From Nocardioides sp. (GTDB lineage: Bacteria > Actinomycetota > Actinomycetes > Propionibacteriales > Nocardioidaceae), in assembly GCF_016462705.1 (NCBI RefSeq), contig NZ_JAEMSS010000012.1, positions 1 through 41,572 of the forward strand: a DNA stretch of 41,572 nucleotides, in the 5' to 3' direction. Shown here piece after piece: positions 31,635 to 41,233 of the stretch. A program made the translations under genes and the position numbers. Each line of letters starts with the position of its first letter. Position 1 is the first letter of the stretch. The notes under the pieces were generated by a model. The model made no database searches. It had not been told where the DNA came from and saw only the letters and a list, made by a program, of their open reading frames with translations.

Positions 31635-34169
31635 ATGGTCAAGGTCTCGCTGCGCAACCTTCTGGTCAACAAGCTCCGCCTGTTCCTCACCGTCACCGCG
31701 GTGACCGTGGGCGTCGCCTTCGTGTCCGGGACCTTCGTGCTCTCGGACACGATGGTCAAGGCGTTCGACGAGCTCTACACCGGGCTCAGTGCCGGCACCG
31801 ACGTCGTGGTGAAGTCCGAGCCGGCCTTCGAGGCCGACGTGACCACCAACGGCGGTGCCGTGGCTCCGCTCGACGAGGCCATGGTCGACACGGTGGCCGA
31901 CGTGCCGGGGGTCGAGGTCGCCCAGGGCTCGGTCTTCGGCTTCGCGATCATCATCGACAAGGACGGCGAGGCCATCCAGCCCGGGGGTGCGCCCACGTTC
32001 GGCACCAACGTCGGCGGTGACGAGCGGCTGATGGGTGAGGTGTCGTTCCGTGAGGGACGCGCCCCGTCGGGCCCTGAGGAGATGGCGATCGACGCCCGGA
32101 CGGTGGAGAAGGCCGGCTTCGTCCTGGGCGACTCCGTGGACGTCGTGTTCGAGGAGGGCCGGGGGACGTTCACGCTGGTCGGCGTCGTCGGGTTCGGCGA
32201 GACCAACAGCATCCTGGGCGCGACCCTGGCCGGCTTCGACCTGCCCACCGCCCAGTCGGTGCTGGGCAAGGACGGCGTCGTCGACGAGGTCGGCGTGCTG
32301 GCCGAGGACGGCGTCAGCGCGGCTGAGCTCCGCGACCGCATCGGCGAGGTGCTCCCCGACGGTGTCGAGGCGCTGACCGGCGAACAGGTCGCCGACGACG
32401 GCACCGCGGCGGTCGAGGACGCGATGGGCATCTTCACCACGGTCCTGCTGGTCTTCGCGGGGGTCGCCCTGCTGGTCGGCTCCTTCGTCATCTGGAACAC
32501 CTTCAACGTGCTGGTGGCGCAGCGGCGCCGCGAGGTCGCCCTGCTGCGCGCGGTGGGCGCGACCCGGCGCCAGGTCCTGGGCGGGGTCCTGGTCGAGGCG
32601 GCCTTCATCGGCCTCGTGTCAGGCATCCTCGGCATCCTGGTCGGCGTCGGCCTGGCCATCGGGATCCGTGAGCTGCTCACCCTCATCGGCATCGAGATGC
32701 CGACGACGTCCCCAGCCGTCGAGACCCGCACCGTGCTGGTGGGCATGACCGTCGGGCTGGTGGTGACCGTCGTCGCCGCGATCCTCCCGGCGTGGTCCGC
32801 CGCTCGGGTGTCGCCCATGGAGGCCCTGCGCGACGTCGTCCAGACGCTGCCGGGCTCGCCTCGGCTGCGGCACACGATGGGGTGGGCCCTCATGCTCGCC
32901 GGCGTCGCGGCCCTGGTCTGGTGCGCCGTGGTCGGCAACCAGCGGTGGGGCACCGTCTTCGCCTCGCTGGTCGCCTTCGTCGGGCTGCTCTTCGTCGGGC
33001 CCAGCCTGGCGCGCGGCATGGCCCGGCTCGCCGACCATGGCCGGCGTGGTGGTGGCTGGCGGATGGCGGCGCGCAACATCGGCCGCAGCTCGCGACGGGC
33101 CGCGGCGACCGCGATGGCACTGACCATCGGCCTGACCGTCGTGTCCGCCGTGGCGGTGACCGCCTCGTCGCTGAAGGACTCGGTCACGGAGGCGGTCAGC
33201 GGTGGCAACCGCTCGGACCTGATCCTCGAGCCCGTCGGCGTGGGTCTGGGTGTCAGCCCGGTCGTCGCCGACCTGCTCCGGGCACGTGACGACGTCGCGG
33301 ACGTCGTCGAGTTCCGCGAGACCGGTGCGCAGGTCGACGGGCACGACGCCCTGGTCACCGGGATCGACACCGAGGGCCTCGACCGGGTGATCGACCTCGG
33401 CGTGGAGACCGGCAGCCTCGGAGCGCTCGAACCCGGACGCCTCCTGGTCAGCACCGACAACGCCGAGGAGCTCGGGCTGGCGGTCGGCGACACCGTGACC
33501 GTGACGTTCGCCGAGACCGGCGACACGACGATGGAGGTCGCGGGCACTTTCAGCAAGGGCAGCCTGATCAACGCGACCTACGTCATGCCGCTCCCCGACT
33601 TCGCCGCCAACGTCACCTCGACGCTCGACGCCGCCATCTTCGTCACGAAGGCTCCGGGCGTCGGCGCCGAGGAGCTCGAGGACGCGATCGACGACGCCCT
33701 CGTGGACTACCCGAACGTGGAGGTGAACGACCCGGCGGAGATCACCGCTGACGCGCGCGCCTCCGTCGACCAGCTGCTCGGGATCGTCACCGCGCTGCTG
33801 CTGCTCGCCGTCGTGGTGGCCATCCTGGGCATCGTCAACACCCTGGTCCTGTCCGTGGTCCAGCGCACCCGTGAGCTCGGCCTGCTCCGTGCCGTCGGCG
33901 GGACCCGGCGGCAGGTCAAGGCGGTCATCCGGCGCGAGTCCGTCCTCATGTCCCTGCTCGGCGCGCTCACCGGGGTGGGCCTCGGCACGCTCGCCGGTGT
34001 CGCCCTCAGCCGCGCGCTCGAGGACGAGGGGATCAGCACGATCACGGTGCCGACGACCACCCTCGTCATCTACCTGCTCGTCGCCGTCGCGGTCGGGCTG
34101 CTCGCCGCGCTCGGACCGGCGCGCCGGGCCAGCCGCGTCGACATCCTCAAGGCCATCACCACCGAGTAG
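31635..34169 (+). CDS. ABC transporter permease, duplicated FtsX/MacB domains
   Basis: The 844-residue membrane protein has two FtsX-like permease halves. Each half has one N-terminal helix, a large extracellular MacB-type domain and three helices, the latter near 260-390 and 700-840. Repeated blocks are WNTFNVLVAQRRREVALLRA and NTLVLSVVQRTRELGLLRA, with VGATRRQVLGG and VGGTRRQVKAV at the cytosolic coupling loops. Such exporters move lipids, lipoproteins or peptides across the membrane by mechanotransmission. The gene follows the ATPase by 11 bases. The substrate is unknown; no peptide or resistance gene is adjacent. Confidence 0.93.
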   Translation: MVKVSLRNLLVNKLRLFLTVTAVTVGVAFVSGTFVLSDTMVKAFDELYTGLSAGTDVVVKSEPAFEADVTTNGGAVAPLDEAMVDTVADVPGVEVAQGSVFGFAIIIDKDGEAIQPGGAPTFGTNVGGDERLMGEVSFREGRAPSGPEEMAIDARTVEKAGFVLGDSVDVVFEEGRGTFTLVGVVGFGETNSILGATLAGFDLPTAQSVLGKDGVVDEVGVLAEDGVSAAELRDRIGEVLPDGVEALTGEQVADDGTAAVEDAMGIFTTVLLVFAGVALLVGSFVIWNTFNVLVAQRRREVALLRAVGATRRQVLGGVLVEAAFIGLVSGILGILVGVGLAIGIRELLTLIGIEMPTTSPAVETRTVLVGMTVGLVVTVVAAILPAWSAARVSPMEALRDVVQTLPGSPRLRHTMGWALMLAGVAALVWCAVVGNQRWGTVFASLVAFVGLLFVGPSLARGMARLADHGRRGGGWRMAARNIGRSSRRAAATAMALTIGLTVVSAVAVTASSLKDSVTEAVSGGNRSDLILEPVGVGLGVSPVVADLLRARDDVADVVEFRETGAQVDGHDALVTGIDTEGLDRVIDLGVETGSLGALEPGRLLVSTDNAEELGLAVGDTVTVTFAETGDTTMEVAGTFSKGSLINATYVMPLPDFAANVTSTLDAAIFVTKAPGVGAEELEDAIDDALVDYPNVEVNDPAEITADARASVDQLLGIVTALLLLAVVVAILGIVNTLVLSVVQRTRELGLLRAVGGTRRQVKAVIRRESVLMSLLGALTGVGLGTLAGVALSRALEDEGISTITVPTTTLVIYLLVAVAVGLLAALGPARRASRVDILKAITTE

Positions 34170-34193
34170 ACGATCCCCCAGGAGGCGATCCGC

Positions 34194-35711
34194 ATGACTG
34201 CGCCGACCTACCCGTCGACCTATCCGCCCACCCACCCGTCGTCCTATCCCGTGCACGTGGACGCGCACCTGGAGGCGGGCCTCAACCGCTGGCTGTGGCT
34301 GGTCAAGTGGCTGCTGGCGATCCCGCACTACATCGTGCTGGCCTTCCTGTGGCTGGCCTTCGTGGTGCTGAGCGTGGTCGCGTTCTTCGCGATCCTGTTC
34401 ACCGGCCGCTACCCGCGGGCCATCTTCGACTTCAACGTCGGCGTGCTCCGCTGGAGCTGGCGGGTGGCCTACTACGCGTACGGCGCCCTGGGCACCGACC
34501 GCTACCCGCCGTTCACGCTCGACGAGGTGCCGGACTACCCGGCGCACCTCGAGGTCGAATATCCCGAGCACCTGTCCCGCGGGCTGGTGCTGGTGAAGTC
34601 GTGGCTGCTCGCGATCCCGCACTACCTCGTGGTCGGGTTCTTCCTCGGCGGTGGCTGGTACCTCGGCAGCGAGGCCGTCGACGACCGCGACGGGAACCTG
34701 CTGTGGAACTCCGGCCTGATCTCCCTGCTGGTGTTCGTGGCGGCCGTCGTGCTGCTGTTCACCGGGCGCTACCCGCAGCCCATCTTCGACCTGGTGCTCG
34801 GCCTGAACCGCTGGGTGATCCGGGTCGCGGCGTACGCGAGCCTGATGACCGACGACTACCCGCCGTTCCGGCTCGACCAGGGCGGCGCCGACCCGGGCGA
34901 CGGCCGGCTGGAGCTCTCCGCGACCGGCGCTCAGGCGCCCACCGTGCCGCCCGGTCCTCCCGGCGCACCGGGGGTCGTGGCTCCGCCTCCGCCTCCTCGA
35001 GCGGCACCCCGGCGGGGTTGGACCGCCGGGCGGGTCATCGCCCTGGTGGCCGGCTGCCTGCTCCTGCTGCTGTCGCTCGGGCTGGGTGCGGCCGGCGGCA
35101 TGGCCGCGTACGCGGACCAGGTGGCGCGTGACGACGCCGGCTTCGTGATGAGTGACGAGGAGCTCCTCACCACGGACACCTACGCCCTGGTGTCCGACCA
35201 GATCACCATCCACACGGACTCGTCGACCGCCGACCTTCCCGAGTCCATCCTCGGGGACGCCAAGATCGAGGCGACCAGCACCGGCGGCGAGCCACTGTTC
35301 GTCGGGGTGGCGCGCACCGCTGCCGTGGAGGACTACCTCGACGGTGTCCGGCAGGCCGAGGTCGTGGACCTCGACTCGACCGACGGCGGCGGTCTCGACC
35401 CCGAGTACCTCGTCACCGGTCAGGACGCGCCGAACGTCCCGCCCACCGAGCTCGACGTGTGGTCGGCCCAGGCGACCGGTTCCGGGACGGTCTCCGTGGT
35501 CTGGCCGGTCGAGGACGGCGACTGGACCGTCGTCGTGATGAACGCCGACGGCAGTGCCGACGTGACCGCGGACGTCGCGGTCGGCGCCACGCTCGACTGG
35601 CTCGGCTGGCTGGCGGTCGCGCTGCTCGTCGCGGCAGCCGTGGGGCTGCTCCTGTCGGCGTTGACGATGACCCTGGCGGTGCGGGGAGCGCGCTCCGGAT
35701 CCCCGTCATGA
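34194..35711 (+). CDS. DUF4389 family membrane protein with extracellular tail
   Basis: The 505-residue protein has two DUF4389 units (about 10-110 and 115-225). Their repeats WLWLVKWLLAIPHYIVLAF and VLVKSWLLAIPHYLVVGF, and the FTGRYPRAIFDFNVGVLRW and FTGRYPQPIFDLVLGLNRW pair, show a duplication. A Pro-rich linker (about 245-275), a transmembrane helix (about 282-306), an extracellular domain (about 307-465) and a last helix (about 470-495) follow. DUF4389 has no known activity. It follows the exporter permease by 24 bases with GGAGG before the ATG, so it is probably co-expressed with the transporter. Confidence 0.85.
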   Translation: MTAPTYPSTYPPTHPSSYPVHVDAHLEAGLNRWLWLVKWLLAIPHYIVLAFLWLAFVVLSVVAFFAILFTGRYPRAIFDFNVGVLRWSWRVAYYAYGALGTDRYPPFTLDEVPDYPAHLEVEYPEHLSRGLVLVKSWLLAIPHYLVVGFFLGGGWYLGSEAVDDRDGNLLWNSGLISLLVFVAAVVLLFTGRYPQPIFDLVLGLNRWVIRVAAYASLMTDDYPPFRLDQGGADPGDGRLELSATGAQAPTVPPGPPGAPGVVAPPPPPRAAPRRGWTAGRVIALVAGCLLLLLSLGLGAAGGMAAYADQVARDDAGFVMSDEELLTTDTYALVSDQITIHTDSSTADLPESILGDAKIEATSTGGEPLFVGVARTAAVEDYLDGVRQAEVVDLDSTDGGGLDPEYLVTGQDAPNVPPTELDVWSAQATGSGTVSVVWPVEDGDWTVVVMNADGSADVTADVAVGATLDWLGWLAVALLVAAAVGLLLSALTMTLAVRGARSGSPS

Positions 35712-35851
35712 CGACGGTCGTCGTGGTCGTCTTCCTGGCGGTGCACGGACTCCTGCACCTGGCCATCTGGCTGCCGCATCCCGAACCCGACCCGCCGGGC
35801 GCAACAAGCGCGCGATCCGCACGCACCAGGTGCGTGCGATCCATGCGCTAA
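35708..35851 (+). pseudogene. Truncated membrane-protein gene ended by a palindrome
   Basis: The frame from ATG 35708 (ATGA overlap with the DUF4389 stop) encodes 47 residues: a helix (MTTVVVVVFLAVHGLLHLAI) and WLPHPEPDPP, which looks like the start of a longer actinobacterial membrane protein family. After Pro30 it changes abruptly to GATSARSARTRCVRSMR, encoded by a REP-like palindrome (35807-35849), and stops. No continuation of the expected protein is visible downstream. It reads as a gene cut short by a repeat or deletion, though it could still be translated. Confidence 0.5.
35807..35849. repeat. REP-like palindrome inside the truncated gene
   Basis: Perfect 10-base arms CGCACGCACC and GGTGCGTGCG around one base (35818-35838), with imperfect extension to AGCGC and GCGCT at the ends. 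It coincides with the point where the reading frame ceases to resemble a membrane protein. Also a possible terminator for the ABC/DUF4389 unit. Confidence 0.7.
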
Positions 35852-35918
35852 CCAGGGGCGCGGGGCACCACGCCCAGCCCGCAGTCCGGCCAGCGGGCCG
35901 AGGCCGCACCGCACGCCG

Positions 35919-35924
35919 TACGGT
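35919..35924 (+). promoter_or_regulatory. Leaderless-type -10 box of ackA
   Basis: TACGGT lies exactly six bases before GTG 35931, with no ribosome binding site. Confidence 0.5.
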
Positions 35925-35930
35925 GTTCGC

Positions 35931-37055
35931 GTGTCAGAACTGGTCCTGGTCCTCAACGCCGGCTCGTCCTCGCTGAAGTACCAGGTCGTCGCTCCCGGCA
36001 CCGGCGAGACGGTGGTCCGCGGCCTGGTCGAGCGGGTCGACGAGTCCGGCCGGGGTGGGGCGTTGGACAGCGTGCTCGAGGCGGTCCGCGGAGCGGGCGT
36101 CGAGCGCGACGAGCTCGCCGGCGTCGGTCACCGGGTGGTCCACGGCGGAGACCGGTTCGCGGAGGCGGTGCTGATCGACGACGACGTGGTCGACACGATC
36201 GACGAGCTCGCCGTGCTGGCTCCGCTGCACAACCCTCCCGCCCTGGGCGGGATCCGGCTCGCGCGCGAGGCGTTCCCGCACGCACCCCAGGTGGCCGTCT
36301 TCGACACGGCCTGGTTCGCCGGTCTGCCGGCCGCGGCCACGACGTACGCCCTCGACCGGGACGTCATGGAGCGCGAGGGGATCAGGCGCTACGGCTTCCA
36401 CGGCATCAGCCACCAGTACGTCGCCGGCGAGGCGGCGCGGTTCCTCGGCCGGCCCCCCGAGGAGCTGGCGATGGTCGTGCTGCACGTCGGCAACGGGGCG
36501 TCGGCGACCGCGGTGCTCGAGGGTGGCCCGGTCGAGACCTCGATGGGCCTGACCCCGCTGGAGGGCCTGGTCATGGGCACCCGCGGCGGCGACGTGGATC
36601 CCGGTGTCCTCCTGCACCTGCTGCACCGGGGCTACTCCGTCGAGGACCTGGAGGACCTGCTGAACCACCGGTCCGGCCTGCAGGGCCTGGCCGGCATGAA
36701 CGACCTCCGCGACCTGCACGCCGCCCGGGCCCGCGGCGACGAGCGGGCGACGTCGGCGTACGAGGTCTACTGCCACCGGCTGCGCAAGTACGTCGGTGCC
36801 TACGCGGCGGTGCTGGGCCGGCTCGACGCCGTGGTGTTCACCGCCGGGGTCGGCGAGCGCGACCCGGACGTCCGGGCCGACTCGCTGAGCGGGCTGGGCC
36901 TGCTGGGTATCGAGGTCGACCCCGAGCGCAACTCCGCGGACGCGAACGGAGCACGGGTGGTCAGCACCGACACCTCACCGGTGCCGGTGCTGGTGGTCCC
37001 GACCAACGAGGAGCTCTCGATCGCCAGGCAGGTCTCCGCGCTCGTCGCCTCCTGA
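35931..37055 (+). CDS. ackA: Acetate kinase
   Basis: The 374-residue cytosolic enzyme interconverts acetyl phosphate plus ADP with acetate plus ATP. It has both acetate-kinase signatures: VLVLNAGSSSLKYQ at the N-terminus and RYGFHGISHQYV near residue 155. The phosphate-binding HVGNGASATAV, GLTPLEGLVMGTRGGDVDP and FTAGVGERD are also present. Length is slightly under the usual 395-400, from a compact N-terminal part. The GTG start is supported by TACGGT six bases upstream. It is convergent (21-base gap) with phosphoketolase, whose product acetyl phosphate it uses. Confidence 0.97.
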   Translation: MSELVLVLNAGSSSLKYQVVAPGTGETVVRGLVERVDESGRGGALDSVLEAVRGAGVERDELAGVGHRVVHGGDRFAEAVLIDDDVVDTIDELAVLAPLHNPPALGGIRLAREAFPHAPQVAVFDTAWFAGLPAAATTYALDRDVMEREGIRRYGFHGISHQYVAGEAARFLGRPPEELAMVVLHVGNGASATAVLEGGPVETSMGLTPLEGLVMGTRGGDVDPGVLLHLLHRGYSVEDLEDLLNHRSGLQGLAGMNDLRDLHAARARGDERATSAYEVYCHRLRKYVGAYAAVLGRLDAVVFTAGVGERDPDVRADSLSGLGLLGIEVDPERNSADANGARVVSTDTSPVPVLVVPTNEELSIARQVSALVAS

Positions 37056-37076
37056 GGCCGGCCCGCCCGGCTGCGG

Positions 37077-39515
37077 TCAGTTGTCGTCGGTCGGCGAGGC
37101 GGGCTCCGCGGTGGTCGACGGTGACTCGCCCCGCTCCGGGCTGGCCGTGGACCACGACCAGTCCCGCACCTCGGGCAGGTCCTCGCCGTGCTCCCGGGTC
37201 CAGGCGCGGGCGCGCATCCGGGTGTCACCCATGAGCTGGCGCAGGGAGGCGGCCCGCGAGCCCAGGCTCGGCACCCGGTCGATGACGTCCATGACCAGGT
37301 GGTAGCGGTCGAGGTCGTTCATCATCACCATGTCGAAGGGCGTGGTCGTGGTGCCCTCCTCCTTGTAGCCGCGCACGTGGATGTTGCCGTGGTTGGTGCG
37401 CCGGTACGTGAGGCGGTGGATGAGCCACGGGTAGCCGTGGTAGGCGAAGATCACCGGCTTGTCCTTGGTGAAGACCGTGTCGAAGTCCCGGTGCGAGAGA
37501 CCGTGCGGGTGCTCGGTGTCGTCCTGGAGCCGCATCAGGTCGACCACGTTGACGAACCGGACCTTCAGCTCGGGCAGGTGCTCGCGCAGGATCGACACGG
37601 CCGCCAGCGCCTCCAGGGTCGGTACGTCGCCGGCGCAGGCGATCACGACGTCGGGGTCGTCACCGCCGTTGGACGCCCAGTCCCAGATGCCCAGCCCACG
37701 GGCGCAGTGCAGGTCCGCCGCGTCCCGGTCGAGCCAGTCGAAGACCGGCTGCTTGCCGGCGACCACGACGTTGACGTAGTGCGTGCTCTCCAGGCAGTGC
37801 CGCATCGTCGAGAGCAGGGTGTTGGTGTCCGGCGGCAGGTAGACCCGGACGACCTCGGCCTTCTTGTTCACGACGTGGTCGATGAACCCCGGGTCCTGGT
37901 GGGAGAAGCCGTTGTGGTCCTGGCGCCACACGTGCGAGGTCAGCAGGTAGTTGAGCGAGGCGATCGGCGGGCGCCACTCGATCTCCCGCGTCGTCTTGAG
38001 CCACTTCGCATGCTGGTTGAGCATCGCGTCGACGATGTGGATGAAGGCCTCGTAGCAGCTGAACAGGCCGTGCCGTCCGGTGAGCAGATAACCCTCGAGC
38101 CAGCCCTGGCAGGTGTGCTCGGACAGGATCTCGACGACCCGGCCGCTGTGCGCGAGGTGCTCGTCGACGTCCCAGATCTCGCCGGCGAACACCTTGTCGG
38201 TCACCGCGTAGACCCCGTCGAGCCGGTTGGAGGCGGTCTCGTCCGGGCCGAAGATCCGGAAGTTGTCGATGTTGTCCCGCATGACGTCGGTCAGGTAGTT
38301 GCCCAGCACGCGGGTGGCCTCGTGGACCGACTCGCCAGGAGACGTCACCTCCACCGCGTGATCGCGGTAGTCCCTCAGCACCAGCGGCCGGCGGAGGAGC
38401 CCGCCGTTGGCGTGCGGGTTGGCACTCATCCGGCGGGTGCCGGCCGGCGACAGCTCGCGCAGTCGCGCGGCCAGCCGGCCGTCGTCCTCGAAGAGCTCGT
38501 CGGGGCGGTAGGAGCGCATCCACTCCTCGAGCAGTCCGCGGTGGTCGTCGTCCTCACGGGTGTTGGCCAGCGGGACCTGGTGGGCCCGCCAGGTCCCCTC
38601 GATCAGGACGCCGTCCACCTCACGCGGGCCGGTCCACCCCTTGGGGGTGACCAGCACGATCATCGGCCACGGGCGCCGCTCGACGTCGCCGTCCTCGCGG
38701 GCGGCGCGCTGGATCTCCCGGATCGTGTCGTGGCAGTGGTCGAGCGCGGCGGCGAGCTGCTGGTGCACGTCCTCCGGGTCGTCGCCCTCGACGAACAGCA
38801 CCTCGTGGCCGTAGCCGCGCATCAGGCTCTCGAGCTCGTCGCGGGAGATCCGGGCGGGCACGGTCGGGTTCGCGATCTTGTAGCCGTTGAGGTGCAGGAT
38901 CGGCAGCACCGCGCCGTCGGCCACCGGGTCGACGAACTTGTTGGCGTGCCAGGAGGCGGCCAGTGGGCCGGTCTCGAACTCGCCGTCGCCGACGACCGCC
39001 GCGACCACCAGGTCGGGGTTGTCCATGGCGGCGCCGTACGCGTGGGAGAGCACGTAGCCGAGCTCCCCGCCCTCGTGGATGGACCCGGGCGTCTCCGGAG
39101 CGACGTGGCTCGGGATCCCGCCCGGGAACGAGAACTGCCGGAACAGCCGCTGCATCCCCTGCTCGTCGAGGCCGACATGGGGGTAGACCTCGCTGTAGGT
39201 GCCCTCCAGCCAGGCGTTCGCCACCGCGGCCGGTCCACCGTGCCCGGGCCCGGCGAGGAAGATCGCGTTGACGTCCCGCTGCCGGATGAGCCGGTTGACG
39301 TGGGCCCACAGCAGGTTGAGCCCCGGTGTCGTGCCCCAGTGCCCGAGCAGCCTCGGCTTGATGTCCTCGCGCACGAGGGGGCGGCGCAGCAGCGGGTTGT
39401 CGAGCAGGTAGATCTGGCCGACCGAGAGGTAGTTGGCGGCCCGCCACCAGGCGTCGAGCAGCTCGAGCTCGTCGGGGGGCAGGGTGGGCGTGGTGGTCTC
39501 CTCGAGGGTGGTCAC
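37077..39515 (-). CDS. xfp: Phosphoketolase (xylulose-5-P/fructose-6-P)
   Basis: The 812-residue thiamine-diphosphate enzyme cleaves xylulose 5-phosphate or fructose 6-phosphate with phosphate to acetyl phosphate plus glyceraldehyde 3-phosphate or erythrose 4-phosphate. It shows the phosphoketolase blocks [30 protein letters not shown], the ThDP site [19 protein letters not shown] and the C-terminal [17 protein letters not shown]. Length fits the family. GTG 39515 is chosen; a GGAGG sits close before it and residues from [19 protein letters not shown] match the usual beginning. With ackA it forms a route to acetate and ATP. Confidence 0.95.
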   Translation of the reverse strand: MTTLEETTTPTLPPDELELLDAWWRAANYLSVGQIYLLDNPLLRRPLVREDIKPRLLGHWGTTPGLNLLWAHVNRLIRQRDVNAIFLAGPGHGGPAAVANAWLEGTYSEVYPHVGLDEQGMQRLFRQFSFPGGIPSHVAPETPGSIHEGGELGYVLSHAYGAAMDNPDLVVAAVVGDGEFETGPLAASWHANKFVDPVADGAVLPILHLNGYKIANPTVPARISRDELESLMRGYGHEVLFVEGDDPEDVHQQLAAALDHCHDTIREIQRAAREDGDVERRPWPMIVLVTPKGWTGPREVDGVLIEGTWRAHQVPLANTREDDDHRGLLEEWMRSYRPDELFEDDGRLAARLRELSPAGTRRMSANPHANGGLLRRPLVLRDYRDHAVEVTSPGESVHEATRVLGNYLTDVMRDNIDNFRIFGPDETASNRLDGVYAVTDKVFAGEIWDVDEHLAHSGRVVEILSEHTCQGWLEGYLLTGRHGLFSCYEAFIHIVDAMLNQHAKWLKTTREIEWRPPIASLNYLLTSHVWRQDHNGFSHQDPGFIDHVVNKKAEVVRVYLPPDTNTLLSTMRHCLESTHYVNVVVAGKQPVFDWLDRDAADLHCARGLGIWDWASNGGDDPDVVIACAGDVPTLEALAAVSILREHLPELKVRFVNVVDLMRLQDDTEHPHGLSHRDFDTVFTKDKPVIFAYHGYPWLIHRLTYRRTNHGNIHVRGYKEEGTTTTPFDMVMMNDLDRYHLVMDVIDRVPSLGSRAASLRQLMGDTRMRARAWTREHGEDLPEVRDWSWSTASPERGESPSTTAEPASPTDDN

Positions 39516-39632
39516 ACCCTCCACCCTCGGGCAGCCGGGGCCACCAGACAAGGGACCGAGGTCCCTGGCGTGGAGACACCGAGCTGCGTGACACTGGCCA
39601 CAGCTCGCAGGACGACACGAGGGGGCTCACCG

Positions 39633-40772
39633 TTGGAGACCCGGGTGCTGGATCTTGCGGGCCTGCAGGCGCTGATCGATGCGCTGGCGGGTCGGGGTTA
39701 CCGCGTGCTGGGTCCGACGGTGCGCGACGGAGTGGTCGTCAACGCACCGGTGCGGGCCGTGTCGGACCTGCCGGTCGGCTGGGGTGACGACCAGGACTCC
39801 GGCCGCTACCGGCTCCGGCGTCGCGAGGACGGCGCGGTGTTCGGGTTCGCCGCGGCCGCCCAGGCGGCCAAGCCGGTCTTCTTCCCGACCGAGGAGGTGC
39901 TCTGGCGCGGCCGACGCACCGAGGACGGCTTCGAGACCGACACCACGGACGTGGGTGCGGAGGGTCCGTACGCCCTGCTCGGCGTGCGCTCGTGCGACCT
40001 GCACGCGGTGGGCATCCACGACACGGTGCTGCGGGACCGGGGCTTCCAGGACGGGGCGTACGCCGCCCGCCGCGACGGCGCGTTCGTCGTCGCGGTGACC
40101 TGCGGTGACCCGGGCGGGACCTGCTTCTGCGTCTCGATGGGAACCGGCCCCCGTCCCCGGGTGGGGCACGGGGCGCCGTTCGACCTCGCGCTGACCGAGC
40201 TGCTGGACGACTCGGGGCACCGGTTCCTGGTGGAGGTCGGCACCGACCGTGGTGGGGAGGTCCTCGCCGAGCTGGGGGCGCCACCTGCGGGCGAGACCGA
40301 GGCCGCCCTCGCGGACCGGGTCGCCGAGCGGGCCGCGACCCGGATGGGGCGGACCCTCGACACGGCCGGCCTGAAGGACCTGCTCTACTCCAGCGCGGAC
40401 AGCCCGGTCTGGGCGGACGTGGCCGACCGGTGCCTGGCGTGTGGCAACTGCACCGCCGTGTGCCCCACCTGCTTCTGCACCACCGTGGCCGACCTCACCG
40501 ACCTGAGCGGCGACCAGTCCGAGCGCACGCGCGTGTGGGACTCCTGCTTCAACAGCGACTTCTCCCACCTGCACGGCGGCAACGTGCGCCAGTCCACGAG
40601 CTCCCGCTACCGGCAGTGGATGACCCACAAACTGGGGTCCTGGATCGACCAGTTCGGGATGTCGGGGTGCGTGGGCTGTGGCCGGTGCGTGACCTGGTGC
40701 CCGGCCGCCATCGACATCACCGAAGAAGTGGCCCACCTGCGTTCCGCCGCCGAGACAGGTGCGGGCCCATGA
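39633..40772 (+). CDS. Hydrogenase-associated 4Fe-4S subunit (HydB/beta-type)
   Basis: The roughly 379-residue protein has an N-terminal domain with GVRSCDLHAVGIHD and a CGDPGGTCFCVSMGTGPR stretch, then two [4Fe-4S] ferredoxin motifs: CLACGNCTAVCPTCFC from residue 267 and CVGCGRCVTWCP from residue 346. This is the arrangement of the beta (HydB) subunit of sulfhydrogenase/group 3b [NiFe] hydrogenases, which relays electrons between the hydrogenase and the flavin subunit. The TTG start at 39633 is preferred because AGGGGG lies eight bases upstream; GTG 39645 is possible. The next gene overlaps as ATGA. Small and large hydrogenase subunits would lie beyond the window. Confidence 0.85.
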   Translation: METRVLDLAGLQALIDALAGRGYRVLGPTVRDGVVVNAPVRAVSDLPVGWGDDQDSGRYRLRRREDGAVFGFAAAAQAAKPVFFPTEEVLWRGRRTEDGFETDTTDVGAEGPYALLGVRSCDLHAVGIHDTVLRDRGFQDGAYAARRDGAFVVAVTCGDPGGTCFCVSMGTGPRPRVGHGAPFDLALTELLDDSGHRFLVEVGTDRGGEVLAELGAPPAGETEAALADRVAERAATRMGRTLDTAGLKDLLYSSADSPVWADVADRCLACGNCTAVCPTCFCTTVADLTDLSGDQSERTRVWDSCFNSDFSHLHGGNVRQSTSSRYRQWMTHKLGSWIDQFGMSGCVGCGRCVTWCPAAIDITEEVAHLRSAAETGAGP

Positions 40773-41233
40773 CCGTGCAGACGATCGCGCAGTACCTCCC
40801 GGAGCACCCGTTCTTCGCCGGGCTCGACCCGGCCACCCTCGAGCTGGCCGCCGGCTGCGCGGTGAACGTGCACTTCCGGCCGGGCGCAGTGCTGTTCCGG
40901 GAAGGCGATCCGGCGGACGTGTTCTACGTGCTGAGGAGCGGACGGGTCTCCATCCAGATGCGGACGCCGACGGAGGGCGTGCTGCTCGACACCGCGCACG
41001 CGGGTGACGTCGTCGGGTGGTCGTGGCTGGTCCCTCCCTACCGCTGGACGTTCGACGCCCTGGCCACCGAGGACACGTCGGCGATCGCCTTCGACGGTGC
41101 CTGCCTGCGCGGCAAGTGCGAGAACGACGCCGCGCTCGGCTACGCGCTGCTCCAGCGCGTGGTGCAGGTGATGTCCGGACGGCTGCACTCGGCCAGGGTC
41201 CGGCTGCTCGACCTCTACGGGGTCAAGCCATGA
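40769..41233 (+). CDS. Stand-alone cyclic-nucleotide-binding-domain protein in the hydrogenase operon
   Basis: The 154-residue protein is a single cNMP-binding domain: HPFFAGLDPATLELAAGCAV, FRPGAVLFREGDPADVFYVL, SGRVSIQM and LDTAHAGDVVGWSWLVPPYR. It has no C-terminal HTH, so it is not a CRP-type transcription factor. It lies between the Fe-S and flavin subunit genes with ATGA overlaps on both sides, so it is made with the complex, perhaps as a regulatory or structural subunit. The phosphate-binding RA motif of the cassette is not clear (GDVVGWSWL), so binding of cAMP is uncertain. Confidence 0.88.
   Translation: MTVQTIAQYLPEHPFFAGLDPATLELAAGCAVNVHFRPGAVLFREGDPADVFYVLRSGRVSIQMRTPTEGVLLDTAHAGDVVGWSWLVPPYRWTFDALATEDTSAIAFDGACLRGKCENDAALGYALLQRVVQVMSGRLHSARVRLLDLYGVKP

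Noticed and set aside
30844..34169. Antibiotic resistance or bacteriocin exporter
   Set aside because: The FtsX/MacB type alone does not show a substrate, and no peptide, modification or resistance gene is next to it.
37188..39632. Plus-strand open frame opposite phosphoketolase, continuous with the Fe-S subunit frame
   Set aside because: The part before 39633 is the shadow of xfp. Family similarity and a ribosome binding site begin only at the TTG at 39633.
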